A stretch of 64,000 bases of DNA from Chromatiales bacterium (GTDB taxonomy: Bacteria; Pseudomonadota; Gammaproteobacteria; Steroidobacterales; GCA-2729495), in NCBI GenBank assembly GCA_016789845.1, contig JAEUQA010000062.1, positions 62,001 through 126,000 on the forward strand. The letters are read 5' to 3'. Of this stretch, positions 17,994-26,606 are shown piece after piece (position 1 is the stretch's first letter; every line of letters begins with the position of its first letter). The notes under the pieces were generated by a model. The model was not told the origin of the DNA and made no database searches. It was given only the letters and a program-made list of their open reading frames with translations. The translations under genes were made by a program, and so were the position numbers.

Positions 17994-18671
17994 ATGCACG
18001 TCCTGGTCGTGGAGGATGACAACCTGCTCGGCGATGCCCTGCAGGCTGGCCTCCGCGACCGCGGGTTCGCGGTGGACTGGGTACGCGACGGCATCGCCGC
18101 GGACACCGTCCTGCGCACCGGGGACTTTGCCGCCGTCGTCCTCGACCTGGGGCTGCCCCGTCGATCGGGCCTTGACGTCCTCAAGCAGCTCCGGGCCCGG
18201 GGGCAGTCCGTTCCCGTGCTCGTGCTGACGGCCCGGGATGCCATTGACGACCGGGTGGCGGGCCTGGATGCCGGTGCCGACGACTATGTGGTCAAGCCGG
18301 CAGCCATTGCCGAACTCGCGGCGCGGCTCCGGGCCCTGGTACGGCGCGCCCATGGCGCCGGCTCCGAGCAGCTGGTGATCGGTGAGCTGGCCCTGGAAGG
18401 CAGCACGCGCCGGGTGAGTTATCGGGGCAGCGAGGTGGAGCTCAATGCGCGGGAATTCGACCTGCTGCGCGAGCTCATGCTGAACGCCGGCCGGGTGCTC
18501 ACCCGCGAACAGCTCGAGCAACGCCTCTATGACGGGGATGGCGCCGTGGAGAGCAACACCATCGAGGTGTTCATCCATCACCTGCGGCGCAAGCTGGCGC
18601 CGGAGGTGATCCGCACGATCCGCGGCGTGGGCTACGTCCTGCCCCGTGGGGGCGGCGGCGGGCATGGCTGA
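17994..18671 (+). CDS. OmpR/PhoB-family response regulator (QseB/PmrA-like)
   Basis: 225 residues. Receiver domain with VVEDDN and phospho-acceptor Asp51 in VVLDLGLPRRSG, then a winged-helix DNA-binding domain with VEL-AREFDLLRELM and NTIEVFIHHLRRKL. Starts three bases after the cytochrome b stop, so it belongs to the same operon. The QseB/PmrA-type box at 16279-16295 is a natural target. It overlaps the kinase by eight bases. Confidence 0.92.
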   Translation: MHVLVVEDDNLLGDALQAGLRDRGFAVDWVRDGIAADTVLRTGDFAAVVLDLGLPRRSGLDVLKQLRARGQSVPVLVLTARDAIDDRVAGLDAGADDYVVKPAAIAELAARLRALVRRAHGAGSEQLVIGELALEGSTRRVSYRGSEVELNAREFDLLRELMLNAGRVLTREQLEQRLYDGDGAVESNTIEVFIHHLRRKLAPEVIRTIRGVGYVLPRGGGGGHG

Positions 18672-19998
18672 AACGTCCATCCGGCGCCGGCTCATCGCCC
18701 TGGTACTCGCCTCGGTCACGGCGGCATGGGTGGCCGTCACCGTGGCGGCCTACGTCGACGCCCACCGGGAAGCCGACCGGCTGCTGGATGCGCACCTGGC
18801 CCAGGTCACTTCCATCCTGGCCGGGGGCGCCGGCCACGAACTCCTCGAGCTGGATCCGGAGGACCTGGGGGAGTTTGCGGAAATCGGCTCCTACGGGCAC
18901 CGGGTCAGCTTCCAGGTCTGGAACGACAGCGGGGAACTCGTCCTGTCGTCGAGGGATGCGCCCGGGCAGCGCCTGTCGCCAGCCAGCGAGGGCTTCTCCG
19001 AAAGTGAACTGGCGGGACGCCGGTGGCGCGTCTTCACGACCTGGGACCGGGACCGGGAATTTCTCATCGAGGTCGGCGAAGATCACAGCGTCCGGGAGGC
19101 CATTGCGCGGCGGGTTGCACTGAATGCGCTGTTGCCCCTCCTGGCGGGGCTCCCCGTCCTCGGCATCCTGGTCTGGTGGAGCATCGGGCGCGCGCTCAGG
19201 CCACTGGCCCGGCTGGGCGACCAGGTCGCCGCCCGGGATCCGCTCGAACTGCGTCCGGTGGAGCTGGTGGGCCCGGCTGAAACGCTGCCGCTGGTGCGCC
19301 GCCTGAACGAGCTCTTCGAGCGCATCCGGCGTGCGAGCGAGCTGGAACGTCGTTTCACCGCCGACGCCTCCCACGAGCTCCGCAAGCCGGTGGCTGCCGT
19401 CCGGGCCCAGGCCGAGGTGGCGCGCACGACGCCCGACGCCGGCACCCGGGATGCGGCCCTCGATCAGGTCATCCGGGCCTCCGACCGCATGGCGGACCTG
19501 CTGGACCAGTTGCTGACCCTCGCCCGCCTGGAGCAAAGCGGTGCAGGCGCATCGTTCGCTGCCGTTGCCCTGGACCAGGTTGCCCGCGCCGCGATTGCCG
19601 AGCTGGCGTCGGCGATGACGGACGACATCGACATCGAGCTCGACGCCACTGGCAGCCTTCCCGTGCGGGGAAGCGCCACGCTGCTCGGGATCCTGGTCCG
19701 CAACCTGGTGGCCAATGCGCTGCGCCACGGTGCGCCACCCGTGCTCGTTCAGGTCGCGCGCCAGGATGACCGGGTCGTGCTGCGAGTGACGGATGCGGGT
19801 CCCGGGGTCCCGCCGGCAGAGCGGGAGCGCCTGGGCGAGCGATTCTTCCGCGGCCACTCGGCCGGGGCCGGCGGCAGCGGGCTTGGCCTCTCCATAGTCC
19901 GGCGCATTGCGGAGCTGCATCACGCCACACTGGAGTTTGCCGCCGGACCTGGAGGCCGCGGGCTCGAAGTGCGGGTCAGCCTGCCAGCCGCCGGATGA
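18664..19998 (+). CDS. QseC-like sensor histidine kinase
   Basis: 444 residues. Two membrane helices (about 10-30 and 153-173) flank a periplasmic sensor domain of about 120 residues. A HAMP-like linker is followed by phospho-acceptor His237 in RRFTADASHELRKPVAAVRA and an ATPase domain with NLVANALRHG, DAGPGV and GGSGLGLSIVRRI. Starting at ATG 18664 overlaps the regulator gene by eight bases. The sensed signal is unknown; location beside periplasmic cytochromes suggests a redox, metal or envelope cue. Confidence 0.9.
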   Translation: MAETSIRRRLIALVLASVTAAWVAVTVAAYVDAHREADRLLDAHLAQVTSILAGGAGHELLELDPEDLGEFAEIGSYGHRVSFQVWNDSGELVLSSRDAPGQRLSPASEGFSESELAGRRWRVFTTWDRDREFLIEVGEDHSVREAIARRVALNALLPLLAGLPVLGILVWWSIGRALRPLARLGDQVAARDPLELRPVELVGPAETLPLVRRLNELFERIRRASELERRFTADASHELRKPVAAVRAQAEVARTTPDAGTRDAALDQVIRASDRMADLLDQLLTLARLEQSGAGASFAAVALDQVARAAIAELASAMTDDIDIELDATGSLPVRGSATLLGILVRNLVANALRHGAPPVLVQVARQDDRVVLRVTDAGPGVPPAERERLGERFFRGHSAGAGGSGLGLSIVRRIAELHHATLEFAAGPGGRGLEVRVSLPAAG

Positions 19999-20055
19999 AG
20001 CCGGAGCCGCGGCCGGCAAATCGGGGGAAACCCGGGGATCTGCCTTTGCAGCGAC

Positions 20056-20814
20056 TCAGCGTGGCGTGACCGTCGCGTTCTCGCCCGTCGTGATCACGGT
20101 GCCGGGCTCGATCTCACCCGTGGCCAGCGCCTTGATGTAGTCCACGGTGGCCACGTGGCAATAGGCCTGGCCCCGCACCTGCCAGGGCAGGAAGCGGGTT
20201 ATCCAGCTGTCGTAGTCCTGGAAGAGCCCCGGCGAATTCAGGTGCACGGTGCCGTCGGCGGCCCGGTAACTCAGCTCGAAGTCCTCCAGGTAGGCCTGGC
20301 CCGTGCTGTAGGGCTCGTTGGCGTCCACCACGAACGCTGTCGCCCGGGCGGCAGCCTCGGGCTGGCCGGCGTCGGCCAGTTCCGCCACTGCCTGGCGCTG
20401 CGCCCGGTTGGCGAGCTCGGGACAGAAGAGCTGCTCACCGGCCGCCTCCGGGCCATACACCGCCCGCAGGTGGGCCGCGGTCTTCGTCTTGCAGGAGACG
20501 ACGATGGGCATGGCCCCGGCATAGGTCACGACCTGGTAGATGCGGTGCGGATCGGCCGACGGCTTCGAGTGGCGGTACTCCGGCATGTCGGTGAAGACCG
20601 TGTTGCTGCCGGTCAGGGTGGTGCTGGCCAGGATCTGCTGGGCGGCCATGCAGTAGTCGCCGGAGGCGGGCGCGGGCAGCGAAATGCCGGCCGTGTCGTC
20701 CAGCCGCGCCACCCGGGGCGCGATCGGTCCCGTGGACCGGTCCGGCGGACCGCTGGAGCAACCGGCGAGCACGCCGGCCACCGTGATCCCGGCAAGAACC
20801 TGCAAGGTGTTCAT
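20056..20814 (-). CDS. Lipoprotein of unknown function
   Basis: 252 residues with a lipoprotein signal ending in the lipobox LAGC (Cys19). The mature part is not recognised. It contains four further cysteines (DYCMAAQ, VVSCKTK, LFCPELA, AYCHVAT), which could pair as disulfides, and a mixed alpha/beta composition. The ATG at 20814 overlaps the NmrA gene stop (ATGA). It is the last gene of the seven-gene flavin operon, suggesting an envelope role in the same pathway. Confidence 0.8.
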   Translation of the reverse strand: MNTLQVLAGITVAGVLAGCSSGPPDRSTGPIAPRVARLDDTAGISLPAPASGDYCMAAQQILASTTLTGSNTVFTDMPEYRHSKPSADPHRIYQVVTYAGAMPIVVSCKTKTAAHLRAVYGPEAAGEQLFCPELANRAQRQAVAELADAGQPEAAARATAFVVDANEPYSTGQAYLEDFELSYRAADGTVHLNSPGLFQDYDSWITRFLPWQVRGQAYCHVATVDYIKALATGEIEPGTVITTGENATVTPR

Positions 20815-22001
20815 CGCTGCTTCCCCGGCTTGATGTCGTTGATGCCCCAGGCCTCGAGCTCCCGTTCGAAGGACCAGCGCGGGTGGATCCGCTCCAGGTC
20901 GGCCAGGTCGTCATTGCTGGCGAAGTCGTAGGCGTTGCCGTCCCTGCCGTACCACTGGGCATAGCGCAGTGGGTACACCACCTCGTCGGTGAAGACGCTG
21001 AGCAGCTTCATCAGCCAGCGCGGGAACTGCCGGTACCGGAACCGGGTGCCGTGCCGGTTGCCCTTCTCCGCGAGCTCCACCAGCTCGTGGCCCGTGTGGG
21101 CCGACGAGGCGATCGAGAAGTCCTGGTTAGAGAAGACCTGCGGGTACTCGAAGACGGTGCCCACCCACTTGCCCACGTCCCGCACGTCGATCCAGTTCAC
21201 CATGATGTCGGGGTCCGTCACGCCGGGCAGGTTGTTCTCGCGGATCATGGTCTTTGACAGGCTGCTGTCGCCCCGGTACTGGGTCTCGGTCGTGGCGTAG
21301 TCCACGCGATGCATGGCGTAGTAGTAGGCCGGGCGATGGATGCAGGTGACGTTGATGCCCTGGCCCCGCAGGAAATCCGAGAGGCGCAGCTTCTGGTCGA
21401 TCCACCAGGGGCAGGGGATTGGGGGATCGTCCTCCGCGATGCCGGTCACCTTGTCGGTCGGGAAGATCAGGGTGATGACGTGCCGCACGGAGGGGTTGGC
21501 CTTGAGGGCACCGACTGCCGCCATCACCTGGCGCATCACGGCCGCCCGGCCCCCGACGGGGTCGTTGCCATGGTTGGTGATCTTGCCGGCCTTGCTCGTG
21601 TTGGCCGTGTTGTACAGCACCACCCCGTCGCAGCCGGCGAAGCTCCGGGTCAGGGCCTCTTCCGAATTCATGTCGACGCCGGAGTGCAGGGTCAGTATTC
21701 CGGGATGCTCCTTCGCGGCGCGGGCGTGCAGTGCCTCCAGCCGGGCCGCTGCCTGGGTGCCGGGCGTCCGGTACAGGGCCCGCACCCGGAACTTGCCGGT
21801 CTGGACGAGCTCGTCGACGATCGCGTAGCACTCCCAGCCCGTGGCGCAGGTCACCGCGATGGTGGGCAGTCCGTTGACCGGCCTCGATGCGGCGCCGGTC
21901 CCGCCCGTCTCCGCCCGTATCCGGAGCACCGCCTCGACGAGGCGCCTGTTCTTGGCCCGGATGGCTTCCTGGGCGAGCCCCACTGCGGTGTCTCTGTTCA
22001 T
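20811..22001 (-). CDS. NmrA/SDR-like NAD(P)-binding protein
   Basis: 396 residues. An atypical Rossmann entry, TIAVTCATGWECYAIVDEL, follows a 40-residue helical N-terminal extension. It resembles the NmrA/atypical short-chain dehydrogenase fold, with VRALYRTPG and VVLYNTANTSK beyond it, and the active-site region carries RPAYYYAMH. It may be a reductase or isomerase acting on the product of the flavin enzymes. ATG 22001 overlaps the upstream membrane-protein stop (ATGA). The cofactor motif departs from GxxGxxG, so cofactor use is uncertain. Confidence 0.7.
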   Translation of the reverse strand: MNRDTAVGLAQEAIRAKNRRLVEAVLRIRAETGGTGAASRPVNGLPTIAVTCATGWECYAIVDELVQTGKFRVRALYRTPGTQAAARLEALHARAAKEHPGILTLHSGVDMNSEEALTRSFAGCDGVVLYNTANTSKAGKITNHGNDPVGGRAAVMRQVMAAVGALKANPSVRHVITLIFPTDKVTGIAEDDPPIPCPWWIDQKLRLSDFLRGQGINVTCIHRPAYYYAMHRVDYATTETQYRGDSSLSKTMIRENNLPGVTDPDIMVNWIDVRDVGKWVGTVFEYPQVFSNQDFSIASSAHTGHELVELAEKGNRHGTRFRYRQFPRWLMKLLSVFTDEVVYPLRYAQWYGRDGNAYDFASNDDLADLERIHPRWSFERELEAWGINDIKPGKQR

Positions 22002-22756
22002 GCGTATGCGCCTTCCCTCGAAAGTGCCCGGCCTGGGCTGAAGTGCAGGATGGTGGCCAGAACGCCCGCAGTGAACAGGATCTCGCCGAAGTTCGCCACT
22101 GGCAGCGCGTAGGCCCCCCATAGCGGGGCGCCGCCCGCGGCGACGAACATCAGGCCGGGCCCCACCGCAAGCCACTTCCAGCCGCGGCGGACCCACAGCG
22201 CGATGCCGACGGCGACCATGATGATGTTCATGAGGATGGCCGGCAGCGGACTGGGGCCATTGCGAAACACGCCCGACTCGGGCCCGCAGAACTGGCTGGC
22301 CGAGACCCTGGTGGTGTAGCGCAGCGTGTCGGCGATGCAGCCTGGCCGGAGCTCGACGGCCGGTACCGGCCCGATCTCGCCAAACAGGAGGCCGATGGTG
22401 TAGGGGAGGTCCTTGGCGAACAGGCCCACCGCCACGAGGCAGAACAGCCCCATGACGACCCGGCCCTGCGCCCACGCGAGTCCGGCGAGGCGTGCGATCG
22501 AGCCGGCGACGATCACCAGCAGCGGCAGCATGGTCCAGTGCCAGAAGAAGGCGGGGATGCTCAGGCTGTAGAGCAGGTCGCCCTCGCCGATGAACCGGCC
22601 GATGCCGATGCGGAAGTTGTCGTACCAGAGCAGCGTGTTCGCGAACAGCGCGATCGTCAGCGCAACGGGGCGGCCGGCAGGCGTCCATCGTTGCCATCCC
22701 CAGGCCAGCAGGCCAAGGTGCACGACGGCGTACAGCAGGAAGATGAAGGACAGCAT
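21998..22756 (-). CDS. Polytopic membrane protein, unrecognised
   Basis: 252 residues with about seven hydrophobic segments, beginning MLSFIFLLYAVVHLGLLAWG. Two cysteines (RPGCIADT and SQFCGPESG) lie in a predicted outside loop. Several Trp and His residues are near helix ends (FFWHWTMLP). I do not recognise a family. It starts exactly at the end of the upstream flavin-reductase-like gene and overlaps the NmrA gene. A transporter or membrane-bound oxygenase component are possibilities without direct support. Confidence 0.75.
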   Translation of the reverse strand: MLSFIFLLYAVVHLGLLAWGWQRWTPAGRPVALTIALFANTLLWYDNFRIGIGRFIGEGDLLYSLSIPAFFWHWTMLPLLVIVAGSIARLAGLAWAQGRVVMGLFCLVAVGLFAKDLPYTIGLLFGEIGPVPAVELRPGCIADTLRYTTRVSASQFCGPESGVFRNGPSPLPAILMNIIMVAVGIALWVRRGWKWLAVGPGLMFVAAGGAPLWGAYALPVANFGEILFTAGVLATILHFSPGRALSREGAYA

Positions 22757-23620
22757 CTATTTGCGCTCCTTGTTGAGCTGTTCCAGGAACTCCGGGCCGA
22801 TTTCGGCCACTCCCCGCTTCTTCGCCTGCCACACGATGCCTTCGAGCACCTGGCGGAGGAACGGGCGGGGAATGCCCGTGAGCTGCTTCGAGGCCTCCAG
22901 CGTGAAGCGGACCCCGTCGTCGATGCGGTTCGCCTCGTAGTGCACCACCTCGTGGCGGGCGCCCAGGTCGGGGATCGGCAGCTTGAAGGCCGGCTGTGCC
23001 TCGCCGAACCAGAACGTCGCCCCGCCGCGGAAGCCGTAGGTCAGCGGCACCCGGGGCATCTCGTCGCCGCTGCCATCGATCCGGCCCTTCCAGCGCTGCT
23101 TGACGAGGATGTTGTCGATGTTGAGCAGCAGGTGGGCCGAGGCCGAGTCCCTGAGGATCGGGTTCGCCGCGATCCGGTCCACGTCGAGGGTGCATTCGAA
23201 CACCTGGAACGCCTCGCCGATGATTTGCGGCAGGCCGGGGCCGGTGCGGCCCGGCGTCGGGCTGTCCACCAGCGTGAAGGTGTTGTAGGCCATCTTCTCC
23301 GCGGGCAGCTGCCCGGGGTAGCCGAACTTCAGGATGGTCTCGATCTGGGCCCGGTCGTACTCGACGAAATTCAGCGCGCACTTCAGCGTGCGGCGGACGT
23401 TGGCGACGGTGTTGGAGCTCGGGCGGCTGATCACCATCCAGGACCGCCGCTTGATCACCTCGAACGGGAAGCTCAGCTGGTACGGGCCGATGCTGGTGAC
23501 TCCGGCCTCATCAACGGACGTGATGAGCGCGAAGGACGAGCCATAGAACGAACTGGACTGGTACCAGTTGTCCCGCAGCGGGCTCGGGACGAAGGAGTCG
23601 GGCATGTCCTCGCTCTGCAT
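22757..23620 (-). CDS. Flavin-reductase-like protein (DIM6/NTAB fold) 1
   Basis: 287 residues. The N-terminal two thirds has the split-barrel flavin-binding pattern: FALITSVDEAGVTSIGPYQ, then SRPSSNTVANVRRTLKCALN, then NILVKQRW. The C-terminal 90 residues are an extension not usual in simple FMN reductases. It lies 4 bases after the LLM stop and may supply reduced flavin to it, or itself be a flavoenzyme. It is distantly related to the protein at 25624-26484. Confidence 0.7.
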   Translation of the reverse strand: MQSEDMPDSFVPSPLRDNWYQSSSFYGSSFALITSVDEAGVTSIGPYQLSFPFEVIKRRSWMVISRPSSNTVANVRRTLKCALNFVEYDRAQIETILKFGYPGQLPAEKMAYNTFTLVDSPTPGRTGPGLPQIIGEAFQVFECTLDVDRIAANPILRDSASAHLLLNIDNILVKQRWKGRIDGSGDEMPRVPLTYGFRGGATFWFGEAQPAFKLPIPDLGARHEVVHYEANRIDDGVRFTLEASKQLTGIPRPFLRQVLEGIVWQAKKRGVAEIGPEFLEQLNKERK

Positions 23621-23624
23621 GGTC

Positions 23625-24653
23625 TCAGGCCGCTGCCGCGTCCGGCTGCAGGGCCGGCACGACGCGCTCGCCGATCAGGCGGATGGCATCGGCCTGGTCC
23701 TCGTGCAGCTTCAGCGCCACTTCGTCCAGGCCGAGGCGGCCGAGGGCCTGCAGTCGCCCGATGTGCTGGTCCAGGTCGGCGGGCGTGCCGGCCAGGGTCA
23801 GGTTGTCCACCAGCTTCTGCAGCACCGACTCGGGCACGCCCGGCACCGCGTCCGCCCGGTTCTTGTAGGCCTTGAAGAAGGCGTTGCGGTTCCGGTCCAC
23901 CAGGCCGCATTCGTCCGCGCTCAGGAACTCGTCCAGGTACCAGGGGTCCAGCATGCCGCGGAGGGCGAGCTGCTGGCGGGCTTCGGACATCGAGCGCTGG
24001 CGGTCCTCCTTGACGTGCCAGGCCACGAGTCCGCTCACGTTGACCTGCTGGCGCGTGCGGCCGGCCTCGGCGAGGTAGCCGTCGAGCATCGCCATGGTGC
24101 TGGCGAAGCGGCCGGGCAGGGGATCGCCCACCATGATGTGGTCGGCCACGCCGGCGGCCATGCGCATCATCTGGGGCTTGTTGGCGCCCACGTAGATGCG
24201 CGGCGCCGCGTCGGTTGCCCAGGTGGGCTGGTAGTTCCAGACCTGGAAGATCCTGCCCTTGTAGTTCAAGGGCCGGTCGGGCCCGGCCGCCTTGACGACC
24301 TCCACGCTTTCCCGGACCCGCCCCACCATGCGCTCGACGCCCATCCCCATCGCGGCGTTCACGCCGGTGGGGCCGCCGATCAGGATGTTGGCGCGGCCCC
24401 GGCAGAGCTCGTTGAGGGTGGCGAGCGCCTTGGCGGTCTTGAACGGATGCTGCTCGTAGGCCGTGACGACCAGCGGGCCGAGGCGGATGCGCGTGGAGGC
24501 CAGGGCCAGCGGGGCCAGGGTCAGGAACGGGTCCCGGGAGGAGGGATAGTTGGAGCTCCACACGGCATTGATGCCGTAGCGCTCGGCCAGCAATCCGAGG
24601 TCCCTGACCTCCCAGGGTGAAGTGCCGGGGTCCAGGATGACGTCGACCCGCAT
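23625..24653 (-). CDS. Luciferase-like monooxygenase (LLM) 1
   Basis: 342 residues, a TIM-barrel flavin/F420-dependent oxidoreductase. Recognisable are RIRLGPLVVTAYEQHPFKTAKAL-type segments, the glycine-rich GRANILIGG, and IYVGANKPQMMRMA. The ATG at 24653 overlaps the hydrolase stop by one base. It is a close paralogue of the LLM at 31485 (shared LLAERYGI, SFPSSRDP-like and TLAGTPADLD-like segments). FMNH2 or F420H2 could be the cofactor; no F420 biosynthesis gene is in the window. Confidence 0.85.
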   Translation of the reverse strand: MRVDVILDPGTSPWEVRDLGLLAERYGINAVWSSNYPSSRDPFLTLAPLALASTRIRLGPLVVTAYEQHPFKTAKALATLNELCRGRANILIGGPTGVNAAMGMGVERMVGRVRESVEVVKAAGPDRPLNYKGRIFQVWNYQPTWATDAAPRIYVGANKPQMMRMAAGVADHIMVGDPLPGRFASTMAMLDGYLAEAGRTRQQVNVSGLVAWHVKEDRQRSMSEARQQLALRGMLDPWYLDEFLSADECGLVDRNRNAFFKAYKNRADAVPGVPESVLQKLVDNLTLAGTPADLDQHIGRLQALGRLGLDEVALKLHEDQADAIRLIGERVVPALQPDAAAA

Positions 24654-25624
24654 CAGAGCGGCGTGTCGAGCCAGGCCCGCACGTCCCGGCCGATCTCGGC
24701 CCCGGCCTGCTCCACGGCCATGTGCCCCACACCCGGATAGCTGATGAAGGTCAGCGACGGCGCGTCCTTGAGCAGTTCGCGGAATTCCACCGACTGCTCG
24801 AACTTGGCCGTGGAGTTGGCCTCGCCCCAGAGCAGCAGCACCGGCACCCGGATCGAGCGCACCAGGCCCTCGATGTCGCCGGCCACGTACTGGGACAGCC
24901 GGTCCAGCTGCGCCTCCCGCTGGCCTTCCCGCATCCACATGTCGTACCAGCGGTCGATGAGTTCCTCGGACGGCTCTGCCGGCGGGCCAAATCCGCTGCG
25001 CAGCATCGCCGCGGGCAGCGCCCGGGGCAGGATGTACTTGAGCACGTAGCCGGCCTTCGGCACGCCGCCGCTCCGCATCTTCTCCTTGCCCTCGAGCGAC
25101 CCGGGGCTGAGCAGGATCAGGCGCTCCACGCGGTCCGGGTGCCGGGCCGTGTAGTGGATGGCCACCGTGCCGCCGAGGGAGGTGCCGCCGAGGGTCGCCT
25201 TGTCGATGCCGAGCGCGTCGATGAATTTCTCCGTCAGGGCCAGCGTCCGCGGCAGGCTGTAGTCGCCCGTCGGGTCCGGCCCGGTGAGGCCGTGGCTGGT
25301 CATGTCGACGCGCACGACCCGGTACCGGTCCTTCAGCGCCTCGACCCAGGGATCCCAGTCGATCAGGTTGGAGAAGTTCGCGTGGAACAGCACGACCACG
25401 GGGCCCGTGCCCTCGTCCCGGTAGTGCATCCGCACGCCGTCGATGTTGATGAAGCGGGACGTGGGCCCGGCGTAGCGGGCCTCGAGTTCGGCCGCCGGGA
25501 TGTCCCGGTAGGCCCAGAGGGCGATGCCGAGGCCGACTATTCCCAGAGCGGCAAGCACGAGCAGGGTCCGGCCAATGAAACGCCACCTGGACCGGGCGGG
25601 GACAGACTTCAAGTCTGTCCCCAT
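24653..25624 (-). CDS. Membrane-anchored alpha/beta-hydrolase
   Basis: 323 residues. A hydrophobic helix (about 17-36) precedes the hydrolase fold, with oxyanion region LFHANFSN, nucleophile elbow GGTSLGGT and the terminal catalytic His in GVGHMAVEQ. Likely an esterase, lactonase or C-C hydrolase anchored in the membrane. The first nine residues, MGTDLKSVP, are encoded by one arm of a 25-base palindrome (25598-25622), so the ancestral N-terminus may have been different. The stop overlaps the LLM start. Confidence 0.85.
   Translation of the reverse strand: MGTDLKSVPARSRWRFIGRTLLVLAALGIVGLGIALWAYRDIPAAELEARYAGPTSRFINIDGVRMHYRDEGTGPVVVLFHANFSNLIDWDPWVEALKDRYRVVRVDMTSHGLTGPDPTGDYSLPRTLALTEKFIDALGIDKATLGGTSLGGTVAIHYTARHPDRVERLILLSPGSLEGKEKMRSGGVPKAGYVLKYILPRALPAAMLRSGFGPPAEPSEELIDRWYDMWMREGQREAQLDRLSQYVAGDIEGLVRSIRVPVLLLWGEANSTAKFEQSVEFRELLKDAPSLTFISYPGVGHMAVEQAGAEIGRDVRAWLDTPL
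25598..25622. repeat. Perfect palindrome GGGGACAGACTT / AAGTCTGTCCCC with 1-base spacer
   Basis: Two 12-base arms flank a single C. The outer part, GGGGACAG, matches the ends of the REP-associated transposase element at 29021-29867. The palindrome lies across the start of the hydrolase gene and supplies its first codons. It looks like an immobile relic or REP-like unit related to that transposase family. The match is seen; origin is inferred. Confidence 0.75.
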
Positions 25625-26484
25625 TATGCCGACCTTTTCTTCTTCTGGAACCGCTCCATCAGCTCCGGCGTCATGCCCTGCTCGATGGAGTACTGGGTGA
25701 AGCGCGCGTGACTGACCTTGTCGTCGCCTTTCGAGCGGCAGTAGTCCTCGGTCTGGTCGGTGACCATCTTGCGGACCATGGGCGGGATGGTCATCAGCGT
25801 CTGCAGGGCATCCGCGTCCCAGGTCATGCCCAGGCGCACTTCGCCGCCCTTGAACGCGTCCGGCGTCTCGCCCAGCTGGTGCATGGAAATGTGGCCGAGG
25901 GTGGTGTGGAAGTAGTCCTGGCGGTCCTCGTCGCCGAGGCCGATGGGCAGGTTCATCCGGCGGATGCGCTCCTCCCGGCCCATGTCGATGAGTTCCTCGT
26001 CGAACACCAGCGCCTTGATCTTCGCGATGACGATGCCGCTGCTCTTCTCCAGCCGGATGATCTCCTCCGCCTCGCACTCGGCGATCTGGGGGCACTCCTT
26101 GATCGAAGGCGGCTTCACGTGCAGGGACGGGATCATGGTGAAGCGCGTGTGCTCCAGTTCGTTGACGCCCGCCGGGTAGAAGCGCGCCGTCTCCATCATG
26201 TCGTCCAGGTAGTCGGCAGTCGGGCAGTTGACCACGAACTCCTTCGTCTCGCAGATGTTCTGGAAGGTATGGGAGTCCTGGCGGAAGCCGACGATCATCC
26301 GCGGGTTCTTCGCCATCACGTCGTACTGCATGATGTGGGAGTAGGGCGCTGCGTTGACCTTGCCGTCCCTGTCGAGGCTCGTGATGATCGTGATCAGCTT
26401 CGGGAACAGCCAGACGTCGGAGTACCAGAAGGGGCGGATCTTCGCTTCTTTCTTCAAGGGCGTTCTCCCTGGTGGATGCGGCAA
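25624..26484 (-). CDS. Flavin-reductase-like protein (DIM6/NTAB fold) 2
   Basis: 286 residues from ATG 26484. A TTG at 26457 (LKKEAKIRPFW) with AGGGAG in front is an equally good start. The flavin reductase split-barrel is visible: PKLITIITSLDRDGKVNAAPYS, NPRMIVGF, KEFVVNCPTADY, and the late GIVIAKIKALVF. A C-terminal extension of about 90 residues is helical. It is the first gene of the seven-gene operon, divergent from the MFS transporter. Function could be FMN reduction or direct flavoenzyme chemistry. Confidence 0.78.
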   Translation of the reverse strand: MPHPPGRTPLKKEAKIRPFWYSDVWLFPKLITIITSLDRDGKVNAAPYSHIMQYDVMAKNPRMIVGFRQDSHTFQNICETKEFVVNCPTADYLDDMMETARFYPAGVNELEHTRFTMIPSLHVKPPSIKECPQIAECEAEEIIRLEKSSGIVIAKIKALVFDEELIDMGREERIRRMNLPIGLGDEDRQDYFHTTLGHISMHQLGETPDAFKGGEVRLGMTWDADALQTLMTIPPMVRKMVTDQTEDYCRSKGDDKVSHARFTQYSIEQGMTPELMERFQKKKRSA

Positions 26485-26507
26485 GGCTAGTCGCCGCCTG
26501 TTGGCCT

Positions 26508-26522
26508 CACTGTAACAAAGTG
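26508..26522. promoter_or_regulatory. Imperfect palindrome CACTGTAACAAAGTG between divergent catabolic genes
   Basis: The 15-base CACTGTAACAAAGTG has dyad symmetry (CACTnTnnnAnAGTG) and lies in the 122-base gap between the seven-gene operon (minus) and the MFS-LLM pair (plus). This is where a shared repressor or activator would act. No regulator gene is in the cluster. Confidence 0.35.
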
Positions 26523-26606
26523 TATCGCCCCGGCCCGCGTCCGGCCTTCTGGGCCATACTCGACCCGTACCGGTGACCTCCCGGTGGACGAAAAGGCATC
26601 AATGAC

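Noticed and set aside
22002..23381. Long upstream extension of the NmrA-like frame
   Set aside because: It is an alternative frame of the membrane-protein and flavin-reductase-like genes, both of which have their own starts and stops.
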